A stretch of 64,000 nt of DNA from Albula goreensis (Eukaryota > Chordata > Actinopteri > Albuliformes > Albulidae), in contig CM040751.1 of the NCBI GenBank assembly GCA_022829145.1, forward strand, positions 1,178,001-1,242,000, written 5' to 3'. The stretch's first letter is position 1, and each line of letters begins with the position of its first letter. Below, in pieces: positions 10,700 through 26,777 of the stretch. A program made the translations under genes and the position numbers. Under the pieces are notes generated by a model that saw only the letters and a list, made by a program, of their open reading frames with translations, did not search any database and had not been told where the DNA came from.

Positions 10700-11985
10700 C
10701 TCACAAGCATCTGTCTACCTGGGACTATGCACAACATCCAAAAGATGTGCAATATGATATATAACAAACACAGAGAGTCACTGTTACACATAGCCACAGG
10801 TTCCTTAAACTCAGCCCCAAAAAGACACTGCCTAGTCCTTGCTTGTAACTAATCATGATAATGACAATTTATGCTGAATACATTTTAGCAGTTACATTTT
10901 GTCAACAATATGTGGACAAGTGCTCTCTTCTCTCCTAAAAATACTTCAAAAACATACTTTACATTAAATCGTATGCACTTTAATTTCATAATATAAAATA
11001 TCAACAAACAGTAGAGCAGTTTGTATATTCACAAGAAAATGGACAAATTTAACAACAGGTACACTTTAACAAATGGACGCAGAGAGAACAATGGGTAATT
11101 CTGTGAGAAATCACCGAGACTCAGCACCACCCCTCACAGAGCTCTGTGACACTTTACCAGGTGGAACAAAGCCGTTTCAAAGGGTATGTCGGAGTACTTT
11201 TGTGAAAATATTGATTGGTTGCAGAGAAAAAAAATCATTTCACCAAACGTGGCCAAAAGCATGACTCAAAACTGTACCATATTTAGTCCTAAAAATGTAT
11301 GGTGCAGTGGCGGGTGTGGCCAAAGAGCCAGGCGGCGAGAGGAAGGAACGCGGACGAAAATTAAACAAAAACGGCAGTAAGACGTCTTTTGGTCCCCATT
11401 TGGGAACAGAAAACAGACAGCGCAGCCAAACACATGACACTCTCAGGGAAATCAGACCAAAAACAACCTTCCTCTCAGCTGTGCTTAAATAAGTGGCCTA
11501 AAAGAAGGCAACTGTTCAAGCTACTGCAGTCTCTCCAGGCTGAGAGAGACACAGGACCTGACAGCAGTTCAGGGGAGGAGCAGAGGAGTTTGCTCCTCCC
11601 TCTGCCCCTCCCACAAATAATAAGGATCAGGAGAACTCAAAACAACAACCAATGACTTCTAATCGAGTCTCTGATACCCAAAAAATGAATCATAACTGCA
11701 CATTAGATCAAAGTCTCTGGTGAATTTCTCAGACCCTTGACAAAGAATGGAGTTTTTTTTCCAAGTATAAAGATACTAATGCTCAAACAAGTAATTCCTC
11801 TTCATTGACTTATGCCTTTAGCCACCACAAATTTGAGGAGTAAACAAAAATGACAAGCAAAAACTGTGAAAACATATGTTTGGAGCTTCCATGATTGTGT
11901 CGCAATCAATTTAGTATTTACTGCTGATAAAACTAATGATAAATAGCTTGATTAGAGGAAAAAGGGAAATCTGTCATGATAAATT
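10700..11985. other. Intergenic stretch, no gene recognised
   Basis: No spliced exon, RNA gene or repeat was recognised here. Short open frames near 11073-11655 have no familiar domain and no codon pattern setting them apart from the surroundings. Confidence 0.55.
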
Positions 11986-11991
11986 CAAGAC

Positions 11992-12703
11992 TAAAGACTC
12001 ACTGAATGTGTGAGTGCGCTGAGCTTCAGCATCTCCAGACTCACTGAATGTGTGAGTGCGCTGAGCTTCAGCATCTTCACACTGAATGTGTGAGTGTACC
12101 AAGCTTCAGCATCTCCAGACTCACTGAATGTGTGAGTGCACTGAGCTTCAGCATCTCCAGACTCACTGAATGTGTGAGTGCCCCAGCTTCAGCATCTCCA
12201 GACTCACTGAATGTGTGAGTGTGCTGAGCTTCAGCATCTCCAGACTCACTGAATGTGTGAGTGCCCCGAGCTTCAGCATCTCCAGACTCACTGAATGTGT
12301 GAGTGCGCTGAGCTTCAGCATCTCCAGACTCACTGAATGTGTGAGTGCCCCGAGCTTCAGCATCTCCAGACTCACTGAATGTGTGAGTGCGCTGAGCTTC
12401 AGCATCTCCAGACTCACTGAATGTGTGAGTGCGCTGAGCTTCAGCATCTCCAGACTCACTGAATGAGTGAGTGCCCGAGCTTCAGCATCTCCAGACTCAC
12501 TGAATGTGTGAGTGCGCTGAGCTTCAGCATCTCCAGACTCACTGAATGTGTGAGTGTACCAAGCTTCAGCATCTCCAGACTCACTGAATGTGTGAGTGCG
12601 ACTGAGCTTCAGCATCTCCAGACTCACTGAATGAGTGAGTGCGCTGAGCTTCAGCATCTCCAGACTCACTGAATGTGTGAGTGCGCTGAGCTTCAGCATC
12701 TCC
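11992..12703 (+). repeat. 42-bp minisatellite
   Basis: About 17 copies of a 42-bp unit containing GAGCTTCAGCATCTCCAGAC and CACTGAATGTGTGAGTG. Because 42 is divisible by 3, both strands carry long repeated open frames (for example a 14-residue LKLSALTHSVSLEM period on the minus strand). These are artefacts of the period. Variants (GTACCAAG, CCCCGAG, TGAATGAGTG) recur at intervals, which points to higher-order duplication within the array. Confidence 0.93.
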
Positions 12704-12865
12704 TGACATTTGGAACTGCATCAGGTCTCTCACCATCTCCATTCTTCCCCCAGGTTTCCCTGTCTCCTGCTCTCACACTGCACACCTGTCTGCAGCCCCC
12801 TTTTCCCTTCTTATTTTAACTCTAAAGTTGATTACCAGACAGAAGTTTCAAACTCACTGGGAAGT

Positions 12866-12935
12866 TCTTTCAGTCCTTTATTTAACCAGGCTTAGTCAAC
12901 TGAGAACTCTATTCCATTTTGAAGACCTGGGGAAT
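12866..12935 (+). repeat. Fragment of a dispersed fish repeat
   Basis: The TTTATTTAACCAGGCTTAGT block followed by CAACTGAGAACTC and a GACCTGG motif resembles a short repeat I know from many teleost introns. I recognise the pattern but cannot name the family. Confidence 0.4.
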
Positions 12936-12939
12936 TAAC

Positions 12940-14830
12940 CAAGCTCAGTTTTAAGTAGTGTCTCACTCACAGAGCCTATTAAACTTATAATAATGTTCCA
13001 GCTTTGAAACACTGGTCTCAGCTGAAATTACATAAACGTGCACTCCAAAGACAGACGATACGCCACCTTTTCTCCATGTTAATGCACTGAGAGCTACTAC
13101 ACCTGGGTATAGTTACTGTCTGCAGATGAGACGAAGGCTGCTTTTGATTTAGGCTTCATTTTCTCCAACTCCACATACCACCCCCCCCACTCCACCTTGC
13201 CGGCCAAGCGTAGCACAGACAGACAGTTAGACGGATGAACTCATTCTGGGCTTTGCCAGTCCAGATGTTTCTAACCTCAGCGATGTGCTTCTCTGACCGG
13301 GCCCCGCCTCCAAAATGCATGGGTGGCAGGGGACACTTGCAAGAAGCTGACTGGCTGCTAAAATTACCAGGGTCGCACTGATCTCAGAACAGGCACAGAC
13401 AAACGCAAGCCACGCTGTCATTATGAGTTTTCCTACCTATACAATATTCCATTTATTAACTTGCATGTATCATTTGTATATTCTTTGACGAAAGATACTG
13501 ACTGGACTTCATTTCGCCAGATAAAGAGGATGTGGGAAGCCAGAGAGGGGAAGCGAGCGATCAGGCTGGACAAATGGGGCCAGCGAGAGTAGCATCCTCC
13601 GTTAGTTTGGTTTCAAACGTGCTAGCGGATGTCAGTAAAGCTTTGCAGCTGTGTGTCGCCCCGGGCAGAGACCACAACGAGCAGAGCTACTGCCTCCAGC
13701 GCTGACTGAGAAACCTGCTCAGCGATACCATGCTCCTCTGTATGATTCTGATTAGCAAGAGACAGCAGGGCAGAAAGGAAAAGGGGTTTGGGGGGGGAGA
13801 GAAACAAATATCAATGTCACTCTGCATGGAGGGACTGGGCTGGAGAGAGAGAGTGAAAGAGGGAGCGAGAGGGGAGCACAGAGAGAGACAGTTTAGTAAA
13901 ACAGTTAGCATGTGCAGCCAGAAGGGTGTCAATAACACCGCAACACAACTGGACCGGTCCTGTTGCCTGGTTACAAATATTTGGGCAGGGAAACTGGGCC
14001 ACAATGTCCCGCCCCTTAACCCCCACACCCCCTCCTCCCCGTAACCCCCCTGAAACAGTGGTATGGGTCATGTGACCACATTGAGACTTTGTCAAGTGGT
14101 GCTTCCCCCGCTGCGCTACAGAAACAGAAGTGGGGGGAAAAGGCACAAACAAAAACACGTTCGATTTCTCTGAAACAACCTACTACACAATGCAAAGACG
14201 ACAAAAATGTTTGTGTGCCATGCAGAAACTTCTAAAACATTCAGACAAACAGACATCAGAGAAATCAGTACAATATTACTAAAATTTTTCCACTGACATA
14301 CACACAAACACATGCTCTGGCAAACACACACATACACAGTGTAGGTAATGTCAGGCCTACACAAACTGCACTGTACGAGGAAAACACAGGCTGCTGAGAC
14401 TGGATGCGAAAACACACAGGCCCGTCTCACTGGCCTACAGCCAACAACAGCAGCCACAACAACTCACCACCACCAGCATCGGAAAGTGATGCGACTTCCT
14501 GTTCCAATGCGTGCGGTGAAAGGGGGAACGTTTAAACACAATATAGCATGTTAAAACGAACAAGTATTTCAGCCTCTTTGTTTCGGTAACTCCCCTACCC
14601 ACTGGCCACTTTCGCTGATATTGTGCAGGATCCAGCATTCTGTTAAGGTTATATAAGCCATCAACCTATAGGCCCAGAGGTCTTGACTACAACATCATAA
14701 CTTTATGACACAAGAAAATGCCTTATTCTTAAATACTAAAACAACAATATGCATATGTCATATGACATATTTTATGTCTCATGAAAGTACATTCCAACTT
14801 GTGGCAAAGATTATTTGCATTAATATGATT
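12940..14830. other. Intergenic stretch, no gene recognised
   Basis: Mixed single-copy DNA with a C-run near 13180 and a purine-rich block at 13780-13890 that opens several low-complexity frames. No exon or RNA gene is supported. Confidence 0.5.
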
Positions 14831-14837
14831 TCTTCAA

Positions 14838-15838
14838 TGCAATCCAATTTCATTTTATTTGTAAAGCGCTTTTCACAACAAGTTGTCACAAAGCAGCTTT
14901 ACGATTGAGCCCAGGCCTGAAACACCCTCAGAGCGAGCCAAAGCAACAGTGGCAACGAAAAACTCCCCAACAACCAGGGAGAAACCTTGAGCAGAACCTG
15001 GCTCAGAGGGGGAGCCCATCTGCTTCTGGTCAGCAGTGGGCTGGCAAAGACCTAAACAAGAGTAAATGCAATGGTGCACTGTAATATTAAGAAAATTGCT
15101 TATATGAATCATACTGACTCAAATAGTAAGGAAAACAGTTACAATAAAAACAAGAGTAAAAACAGTGACAAAAACAAAGTAAACAGATTAGTTAGTAATA
15201 CAGTTAAGTAACAGTGGGGTCCAGTTCTTGGCACTGGTAGTGTAGGACAGGTAGGATGGGGAGAAAGCTGAGCCAGGGCAGATAATAACAAAGCAAAGCA
15301 TTTATTAGTGGAAGGTGAAGTTGGTAGGAAGGAGAAGCAGGAAAGAAGACGAGGACATGAAGTTCCCATGTGCAATAACAAAAAAACAAACCCCAGCAGA
15401 CTAGCACTACAGCAGCATAGCTAACAGACATTGGGCATGGGGTCAACACAGTCATGAGGGTGACGCTAAAGCGGTCAACGCCTGACCATTTGCGGACTAG
15501 CTTAACACAGAGTCCCCATTCCATGATGTAGTGACAGCAATTACCACTCAGACCGACACAGACTCTTTGATCCGCATCAACACAAATCTATGAAAAGGCT
15601 GTTCTGCCTATGGTACTTTTACCCACTCTCGGAACAATGAGAAGCCTGGCATTCTGTGAGCAAAGAGATCGTTAGGGAAACAAGGTTGCAGAGGGTTATT
15701 AAAATAGGGAAGGCCAAGCCGATTTACAACTTTATTTGTGGGGAGAACGATTTTGAAATCATGGAAGCCAGTACAGGGGTGATGTGCTGATAGCAGTTTG
15801 TTCCAGTTAGGATTAGAAGTCCCCACCAAACTCAAATG
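14838..15838 (+). repeat. About 1-kb dispersed repeat of fish genomes (class uncertain)
   Basis: The 5' part (TTTATTTGTAAAGCGCTTTT, then GTTGTCACAAAGCAGCTTTA, GAAAAACTCCCC, GAAACCTTGAGCAGAACCTG) and the 3' part (GGAAGCCAGTACAGGGGTGA, GTGCTGATAGCAGTTTGTTC) match a repeat pattern I recognise from other teleosts. I take the whole stretch as one copy. No transposase or reverse transcriptase is visible, so it is presumably non-autonomous. Short minus-strand frames inside it (15608-15835) are repeat-derived. Confidence 0.6.
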
Positions 15839-15839
15839 T

Positions 15840-18800
15840 TAATCTATAAACTTTCAGCCACTTAACAAGGCAGAGTGGACAATTACTGAAGATAAGACAC
15901 TTTTTTAAGCTTTGTAATTTTAAAAGGGTTTTGACATTCTATGTGCATTGCTGAAATTCAGTTTTCATGTTGTGATGCAATTTTTACCGCTAAGGTGCTT
16001 CATGATGGTACCTACATGTGTGGCCAAAAAAAACGATAAGTTTCAGCTCCAATGGCTACTACACCTTTTCCATTTGGAGATCATGGCTAACCAAACTGTC
16101 AATTTGCTCCACTTGTTTCCTGGTCCCTAGAACTACACAGTAGATATGAATGAAAATGAAAACTTCAAAAGAAACTCAGCTGTGAGATAATGAGACATAC
16201 AGGGAAGGAGAGAACAGGGAGAAGAGGTTAGGAAACTGGATCCTATAATAGGTGGTGGGTGTGGATCTCAGTAAAGCGCAATGATAGGAGCGTTCTGGTT
16301 TGTCCGATGGGAGCAACATTCAGTCTAATGGGATTTTAGTTCACCAGTCACATGAGTCACTGTATAGGCCTGTGCAAGCATGTTTAACGTGTGGCTGTCC
16401 ACATTTTCTTTGGACTGATCTGAAAAATTCAGCTTCCTTCGGTTTGCTTTTTCTCAGGTCACGCTTATGCAAAGAGATCACAGGTCTGTGGATTGAAAAG
16501 CAGACATTTCATCCGATATTTCAGCTCTGCCCAACGCAAATGATGTGAACAGTGAGCACAAGAGCAGTTGGAAAACACGCTTCTGCAAGTAGACATGTTA
16601 AAGCTGAAGTATAGCTGAGTAAGTGAAGTTAGTGCAGTGAAGTCCAACAAGCCACACTGTCATGGGGCCTTTAAAATCACTGCTCACAGAGAGCGACACC
16701 AATGAAAGAGTGACCCAGATAATGCAGGACGATGGGAGATTACTGCCGGTGCCTTCCTTCTACCGTTTCCTTACCTCGTCTGCACAAGTCAGATATCTTT
16801 TCTTTATACACAGCTAAAAAATGATTTGGCTCGGAAACAATCAACATTTGACCTTACGATTTGGTTCAAAGTTAAATTCAAGTGTTCATTCTTGTGAGTT
16901 CAGCAATAATGAAAATTAACCTGTCAAACTGCTTGTTGAGAAAAAGCATAAAACTCTCGCTCAATTGTAGTAAAACTTAAGGACAAGTGTACAGTACATA
17001 TAATCGTTTATTTTGAAGATATCAAAATGAAATGAAAAAGCACTGTCATACAATTCTTTAGCTGCTAATTGGGGGTAAGGTATGGAGCTGATTTTGCAAG
17101 ATCACCATTGACTAAAAAAACCATAGACAGGTACATGAATACATTATACATCACACAACATCCTATAATGTGATGCATCTCAGAATCTTCAAATCATATA
17201 AAAATACAGGCATGCTAAACGAAAGAGGTAGTTCTGTCCTGTACTCTGAGCATCCCAAGTTTCAGTGTGGGAAACGTCATGAGCCAATCACAGAATCTCA
17301 GTAAAACTTTGGTAAATATGCTATTAAGATAAAGGTAGCAGCAGCCAGAATCTTTACCGAAGCAAATCCAGCACTGGCAGGTGAACAGATGCATCGGTAG
17401 AGCGCATGCTCGTCTTTAGCTTGTATTCCATGCATACAGGTAATATGGAAGAACTGTACAACTGGCACTTGCAGACGGGAGAAATAAAGGGGAACTAAAG
17501 CATTTGAAGAGAAAGAAAGAAGTTTTTGATTCGTTCTGATAATTATTAATATTCGGTCCCAAATTAACAGCATGTGGGAATTATTCAGAATATCATTTTT
17601 TTAAAATGATTATAATTTATCTATGTGGTACCTGTCATACTTAGTGCAATTTTGCCATTTTTGATTCTCTTGTAGTTAATGTTTACAGGCCCTCAGTGTT
17701 TACCTTGTAAGGTCATTTTATGCGTATTTATTAGAGGTCAACTGTAATAATCTTCCAAGACATATCCAAGTCGTTATCCTCCGTCCTCACTGTGCGGAAC
17801 AGCACAACTACCTTAATAAATGCAGTATTTACAGTTGTATGTTGAGTACGATTCTGTAATCAGCAAGGTTGTGCCGAACTGAATGATCAGTTGTAGCCAG
17901 TGACCGTTAATGGGCCGGGGTTTAGATAACATGCGTGTAACCGCTTACACTTAAATAAGAAGGCTATATATTTTTCTAATAGTTTCATTTAAATATAAAA
18001 CAAATATAAGATGCCGAGTCGCTGGACGGTCGAATGTTGTTCGATGGTTACTACCGCTACATGTGTCTCAGCACCTTGGTATGATATCAGCTGCAGCAAG
18101 AAAGAAAGACGAGCTAAGAGTTCGTACATCCAAATGTTTATGTGCCAACGTTTTTAGTGCTGGCTACTATCATCATCTAGTGTATCAACTAGATAGCCAG
18201 CAGTTTTGTTTGATTTAACGGGAGATGTTTTGAACGTACTTAAACAACGGTTGGATTAGTCGAGGTGTATTATTCGCGATTTCCCCGGTACTGATTATTT
18301 ATTTATTTTATTTTTCGCCCTAACGTTATTAGGTAACTATGTACCGATATGTGCACATTTACCTACCAGCACAAAACACTGTCGTAATTCACATTGCATT
18401 AGCAACCAATGGCAATCCAAACAGAGCAAGCTAGGTATCACTGCTAACTCTCCTGTCATTGTTTCTGCTAATTAGTCTCTTTTAAACTACATTTTCATTA
18501 CTTGCCGGTTCTAAGAGGTAGTTAGATGTTTTTAACAATGCATAAAATTCTAGATTTCACTAGATTTCTTCAGGTTGGCTGGAACGTCGGTGAGCTATCA
18601 TACATTAGCTAGCCAGTTGGTAAATTAGCAATATGGCTTTCCACACAAAGCGAGCTAACCGCACTTGTCAGTCAAAATTCCTCCGTCCCTCCCCAAACCC
18701 GTTACTGCGGAAACTGTTTGCCCGGCGACAAAAACATGAAAAAAGAGCCAACGAACGTCCATACGTCAGACGTGTTGGAACGGCGTTGCCAAGACAACGC

Positions 18801-20990
18801 AACCTTGTGTACACACGCAGTCTGGTTGCAGAGAGGCTGAAGCACAACCACATGGAGTGCAGTAAAGCCGGGAGATTTCCAGATAGCTCTAAAGTTTTAT
18901 TTGTTTTTGCTTTTGTTATCCATACACTACATTTGACTAATTCGTTCACTTTTATACTCATGTATTATATAACCAACGAGTCCGGCTACACTCATTTCAG
19001 GGATCGTTGTTACAGATATTTAACCTTACACACTTGAATACCAGCTAACAGAAAAGATTCGGCGACCCATGTTATCCGAATAGTCAGTATTAACTAATAG
19101 TTGATCGCATCGACCTAACGCCCATCTGCAATATTATTATAAGCCATATATTAGGCTACATTTAGCTACTGACAGACATTGATTTCAGTCTATTCGTGGC
19201 AAGCGAGGTAACCAGCATGTTATTTGGTTAGTTAGATAGAAAAAAAAATACGTAATAACAGCAGCCTGCTGTTTTTGTTAAGGTACACTTTTGTATAGAA
19301 CATTTTGTAAAGGGTATGGGTCCATTCGTGCTCTCGAGCTAACGGTGTAGGCTATAGAATGTTTGAACACGGATTGGTTGGGTTAGATAACTGCATGATT
19401 ACTAAGTCTTAAGAAGTTACCACGTCTCATTGCACGTTACAAATGCCATGCGATGCTTGATTTTTTTTTTTTTTTTTAGCTGTTTTTGGTACATTTAAAT
19501 AATGGGCCTTGATAGCATGTCAATTATTCTTGTCATTGCAACAATGCTACTGTAACCATACAACTCACTGTGCTTTGAAAGGCTGTTGTGAATGTCAACC
19601 ATTTGTATGGACATCGTTGTATGAGTGATGTATGACGTGCCCTGGACTACGACGAATTTGGGGGTATCTAGGGGAGTACAGCGCAATTGGATGTGCTCTT
19701 ATGATCTCACTCTTCGATCTTTCACGAGCTTCGTCTGTCCGGATTACTCATTCAGATTTGAACGCTCACACAGAACTGAACGTTCCTCTTCGGTGACGTT
19801 GTCGTGCTGAGTAATTGTTATCCATCTCCTTCCCTCGCGCTGTTACACAGGTGACATTTCGCAGCATTTCGGCCCATCTTTTCCCCTCCCGAATTTTTTT
19901 ATCCCTACGTTCGTCTCTTTTTCGTCCCCATTCCACCTCCCACCAGCCACATTTCCACCGCCGTGTGCACATTATTCATGTGGCTAACAAAGTACTTGGA
20001 CATGAATCACTTTCTATTCGTTGGAGTATGGGAGAGGATGTTGCTGTCGCGCAATAGCGATAATTTCCGTCACAGCATCCCACTGCCTTTGAACGCTCAG
20101 GCCCGGGACCTGTTTACATGCTCGTTTCTCATAAAACATTTCGGTCATGATAAACATTCCTGTGTCTTGTTTGATGTTGACTTGCCTTGGGAATTTTCGG
20201 TCGTGATCATGGTGAATAGCAACAATATTCTTCCTTGAAATGTCTTGTTTTCTGAAGCAGCCAAACACGTTATTGAACTGACATTGGCCATTAGGCTACT
20301 GTAAACTATATACCAAAACACCTCAGTACACATGAAGAGGTTAACCTGATTTAAAAAAAAAAAAACACTACATAGGCCATTAAGATAAGCAGTTCGTACA
20401 ATGTGTTAAACTAGATACAAACAATAAGCTATTAATCTGATTTAGAATGTAGTTCAACGTTCATGACCAGTTAGCATACACCAGTACACCACCACTCGTG
20501 ATTACTTGACTGCGATATGAGTAGCAATGTTGTGTTGTTTTTAACTTTCACATTTTCAATTTAACTGAGCCGTTGTTAATTCATCATGTTCAACAGAATT
20601 ATCAACATCTTGCCCTGGACTTTTGTCACGGATAGACCCTATGGATGTAACCCAGGTTGCTAAAATGATTCCTACTCATTTAACCAGCCTTGGTTACATC
20701 CAGAGTCTTAAGATGTGAAAAGGAAAGAACAAATAAGTAATTGTGTCCTCGAATGCAATCAAAAAGTTTCGCGAAAAGTTCAAAAGAATCGAAAAGGTAG
20801 CTTAAAAGTAAAAGTCGGTCAGTTGTACTCATATTCTCTGAGGCACATAGGCTACGACAGTTAAATTTGTGTCTGCAGGGGTAGGCTACATCGTCACTGT
20901 TTAACTCCACACCGAACTGCACAGTATATCTGCAAACATCATTTTCATTACTTTTCCAGCTATAATCCACAATAACGCATACAACGCCTG
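15840..20990. other. Intergenic stretch upstream of fosb, no gene recognised
   Basis: AT-rich DNA with scattered CpG at 18560-18850 and 19690-19950. A 134-codon open frame at 18633-19037 is basic and matches nothing I know. Poly-T and poly-A runs lie near 19461 and 20353. A TGACGTT CRE-like half lies near 19794. Distal fosb enhancers could be here, but nothing is diagnostic. Confidence 0.5.
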
Positions 20991-21014
20991 AAACTAGTAT
21001 TCTCTGTATATTTT

Positions 21015-21125
21015 ACTCACCAGGGCGACGTCATTCGTTGTTCAGACAGACCGGTTGTCACCGACTGAAGCGGCGGACACACCAGTTCCGTTTCCAACGG
21101 CCGGGGACTCCGGAGGGTGTGTCCG
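21015..21125 (+). promoter_or_regulatory. CpG-rich upstream element with a CRE
   Basis: GACGTCAT at 21027-21034 is a strong CRE/ATF site within a short CpG-rich island (GCGGCGGACA, CAACGGCCGGGGACTCCGG). It lies about 0.9 kb upstream of the SRE-containing fosb promoter and could be a distal activity-dependent element. Confidence 0.4.
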
Positions 21126-21864
21126 TGAGAGTTTACTTGTAGGATTTTCTTAGCTTGCCCTGGGCATGTTTGCTTGTTTGTGGTGAGGGATTATGGTTCA
21201 TGAGAGAATTGCTTCACGGTATTGTGTAAGAAAAATATCGCGAGATGGTGACATGATTTTATAACACTGTTGTAACCGCAGGATTTTCAGTCACAAGTTT
21301 GTCCAAAGCCTATGAGTCTGTTTATTTTGCTTTAGGATCATTCAGTTATATTAAATGCACATCCTGTACGTTTCTTTCAATTTAGCTAAGCTTGTTCTTA
21401 GTATTATAATTAGTAGTCTTGATAAAATATGGCTCGCGAACATATGAATTAAGAACACTTTAATGTAGGCAAGTTACGTATTGCGATATATTGTAAAATT
21501 ACATCTTTGACTAACTTCAGTGCAGAGTTTTTTTGTTTTTTTTTTTTTGGGGGAGTTATTTACATTTGTAAAACAGCACGTGAAAGGCAAAGAGGATTAA
21601 TTACCATCCGTAGTAACGTACCATCCATAATATATACGGGTCACAACCCGCTTGTCTTAGAACTGCGATAAAATCGGGCAGTACTGAAGGCCGCCTGGAC
21701 ACTCAGATCAAACCTGTTTCCTTTTTTGTCAGACGAAAAACATTTTTGTATAGTAACGTCTGAATTCTTTCAATTTCCTTACAAAATGAAATGCAACAAG
21801 AAATCTCTCGAGTGCTTGATAGTAAAATTTTCTATTATTGGTCGTATTCTGTGGGAGAGGGAAT

Positions 21865-22075
21865 CCCTAAACGTCATCGCCTTGGATACCAAACAAAAAC
21901 ACAGGCAAGGCAATATAACTCCATATATGGACATGTACGTCATCGGAACTCCGAGGGCGGGACTAGGAGTTCCTTTTACAATCTTCGTGTTCAAGATAGA
22001 TTCATTCATAAAGACAAGGAGCCGCTGCCGTGGACTATTGCTTTTATACCGTCGATCCCACTACAACCCGTGGAT
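21865..22075 (+). promoter_or_regulatory. fosb promoter: CArG/SRE, CRE-like sites, GC box and TATA-like element
   Basis: CCATATATGG at 21921-21930 is a perfect CArG box (CC, six A/T, GG). It is followed by GACATGTACGTCATCGG, giving a CRE/ATF-like site at 21936-21946, much as the c-fos SRE is followed by an AP-1/CRE-like site. Another ACGTCATC lies at 21871-21878, a GC-box-like GAGGGCGG near 21953, and a TTTTATA element at 22042-22048 that would start transcription near 22075. Serum response factor with ternary complex factors, and CREB, are the expected regulators. The start site itself is inferred. Confidence 0.65.
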
Positions 22076-22305
22076 TATTATCTGGATTTATAAACAAATT
22101 TATATTTTTTTATTAGGGTTGACTCAAGGAAATCATTTTATTGGATCGTATTTCGTTACGCATCAAGGAGTTTATTTTACAAAAAAGATCAAGAAAACTT
22201 GAAGACATTCATCCAAAGTAAGCACCCGGATTGCCTTCTTAATGCAACTAGTTTGGAGGGGAACCGAAAGCACTTCGCCGGAATACTCCAAGAAAATTAG
22301 TAAAG

Positions 22306-22597
22306 GTGAGATATTAAATCCTTATATTAAATGTGCATGTGAATGAGGCATGAACGGTTCAATGAATACTCCGACTCAAGCCATGGTAGCAATATTTTGT
22401 TACGCTGTTTTTGTTATATGCTCCTGCATGCAGTACCTGTCTTGCATTATGACAGTATAAATGTAGAACATAGAGCCAATTCGGTAATGAAGGAGAATGC
22501 ATAGCCTAATTATAAAAACCTATATATATATATATATAAGACGTGAACTTAATTGTACTCGTGAATGAAACAATGACAGCTTTGTTTGTTGATACAG
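22306..22597 (+). other. Candidate 5' UTR intron of fosb
   Basis: A strong donor (AAAG/GTGAGAT at 22306) and an acceptor (TTGTTGATACAG/GAG ending at 22597) bracket 292 nt upstream of the start codon. If spliced, the start-codon exon begins at 22598. The classic Fos gene plan has no such intron, so continuous transcription from about 22075 is the alternative. Confidence 0.35.
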
Positions 22598-22659
22598 GAG
22601 ACAACACTTTGTTTCTTGGAACGGCAGGAGCCTCGGTATCTCTCGGCTTTGCCGGGGAG

Positions 22660-26097
<3,438 letters not shown>

Positions 26098-26469
26098 GAG
26101 CCTCACACACACATACACACACACACACACAAACACACACCGACACTCTTACACGCTTACTCACACACATTGAGACACTCACTCACTCACCCACTCACCA
26201 AACACACCAACACTCTCACACACACACACACACACACCGACACTCACACACACACAGACACACACACACACACAGACACTCACACACAAACACACACCGA
26301 CACTCTCACACACTTACACACATTGAGACACTCACTCACTCACCCACTCACACACATTGAGACACTCACATACACACACACACACCGACACTCTCACACG
26401 CTCACTCACACACATTGAGACACTCACTCACTCACCCACTCACACACATGCCGACACTCTCTCTCACAT

Positions 26470-26503
<34 letters not shown>

Positions 26504-26732
26504 GGGCTACAGATGAAAATTAGCTTATAGCTATATCTGGCACAATATTTATTGAGCACTGTCCCTGTTAAATAAACAATTAAATAAAAACATGCACACA
26601 CACACACACACACACACACCCATACACGCCAAAAGGGATCACACCAAATCGCTTAGTATTAAAGACATGAAATCCTACTTAAAGAATGTTATATGAGGTG
26701 TAGTCTGGCTTTGAGCCTTAAAGATGTTAGAA

Positions 26733-26777
<45 letters not shown>

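Noticed and set aside
12163..12699. 178-codon minus-strand open frame
   Set aside because: Entirely inside the 42-bp minisatellite; the repeated peptide is a consequence of the period.
18633..19037. 134-codon open frame, Arg/Lys-rich start
   Set aside because: No recognisable family; an opposite-strand frame is open too. Treated as chance.
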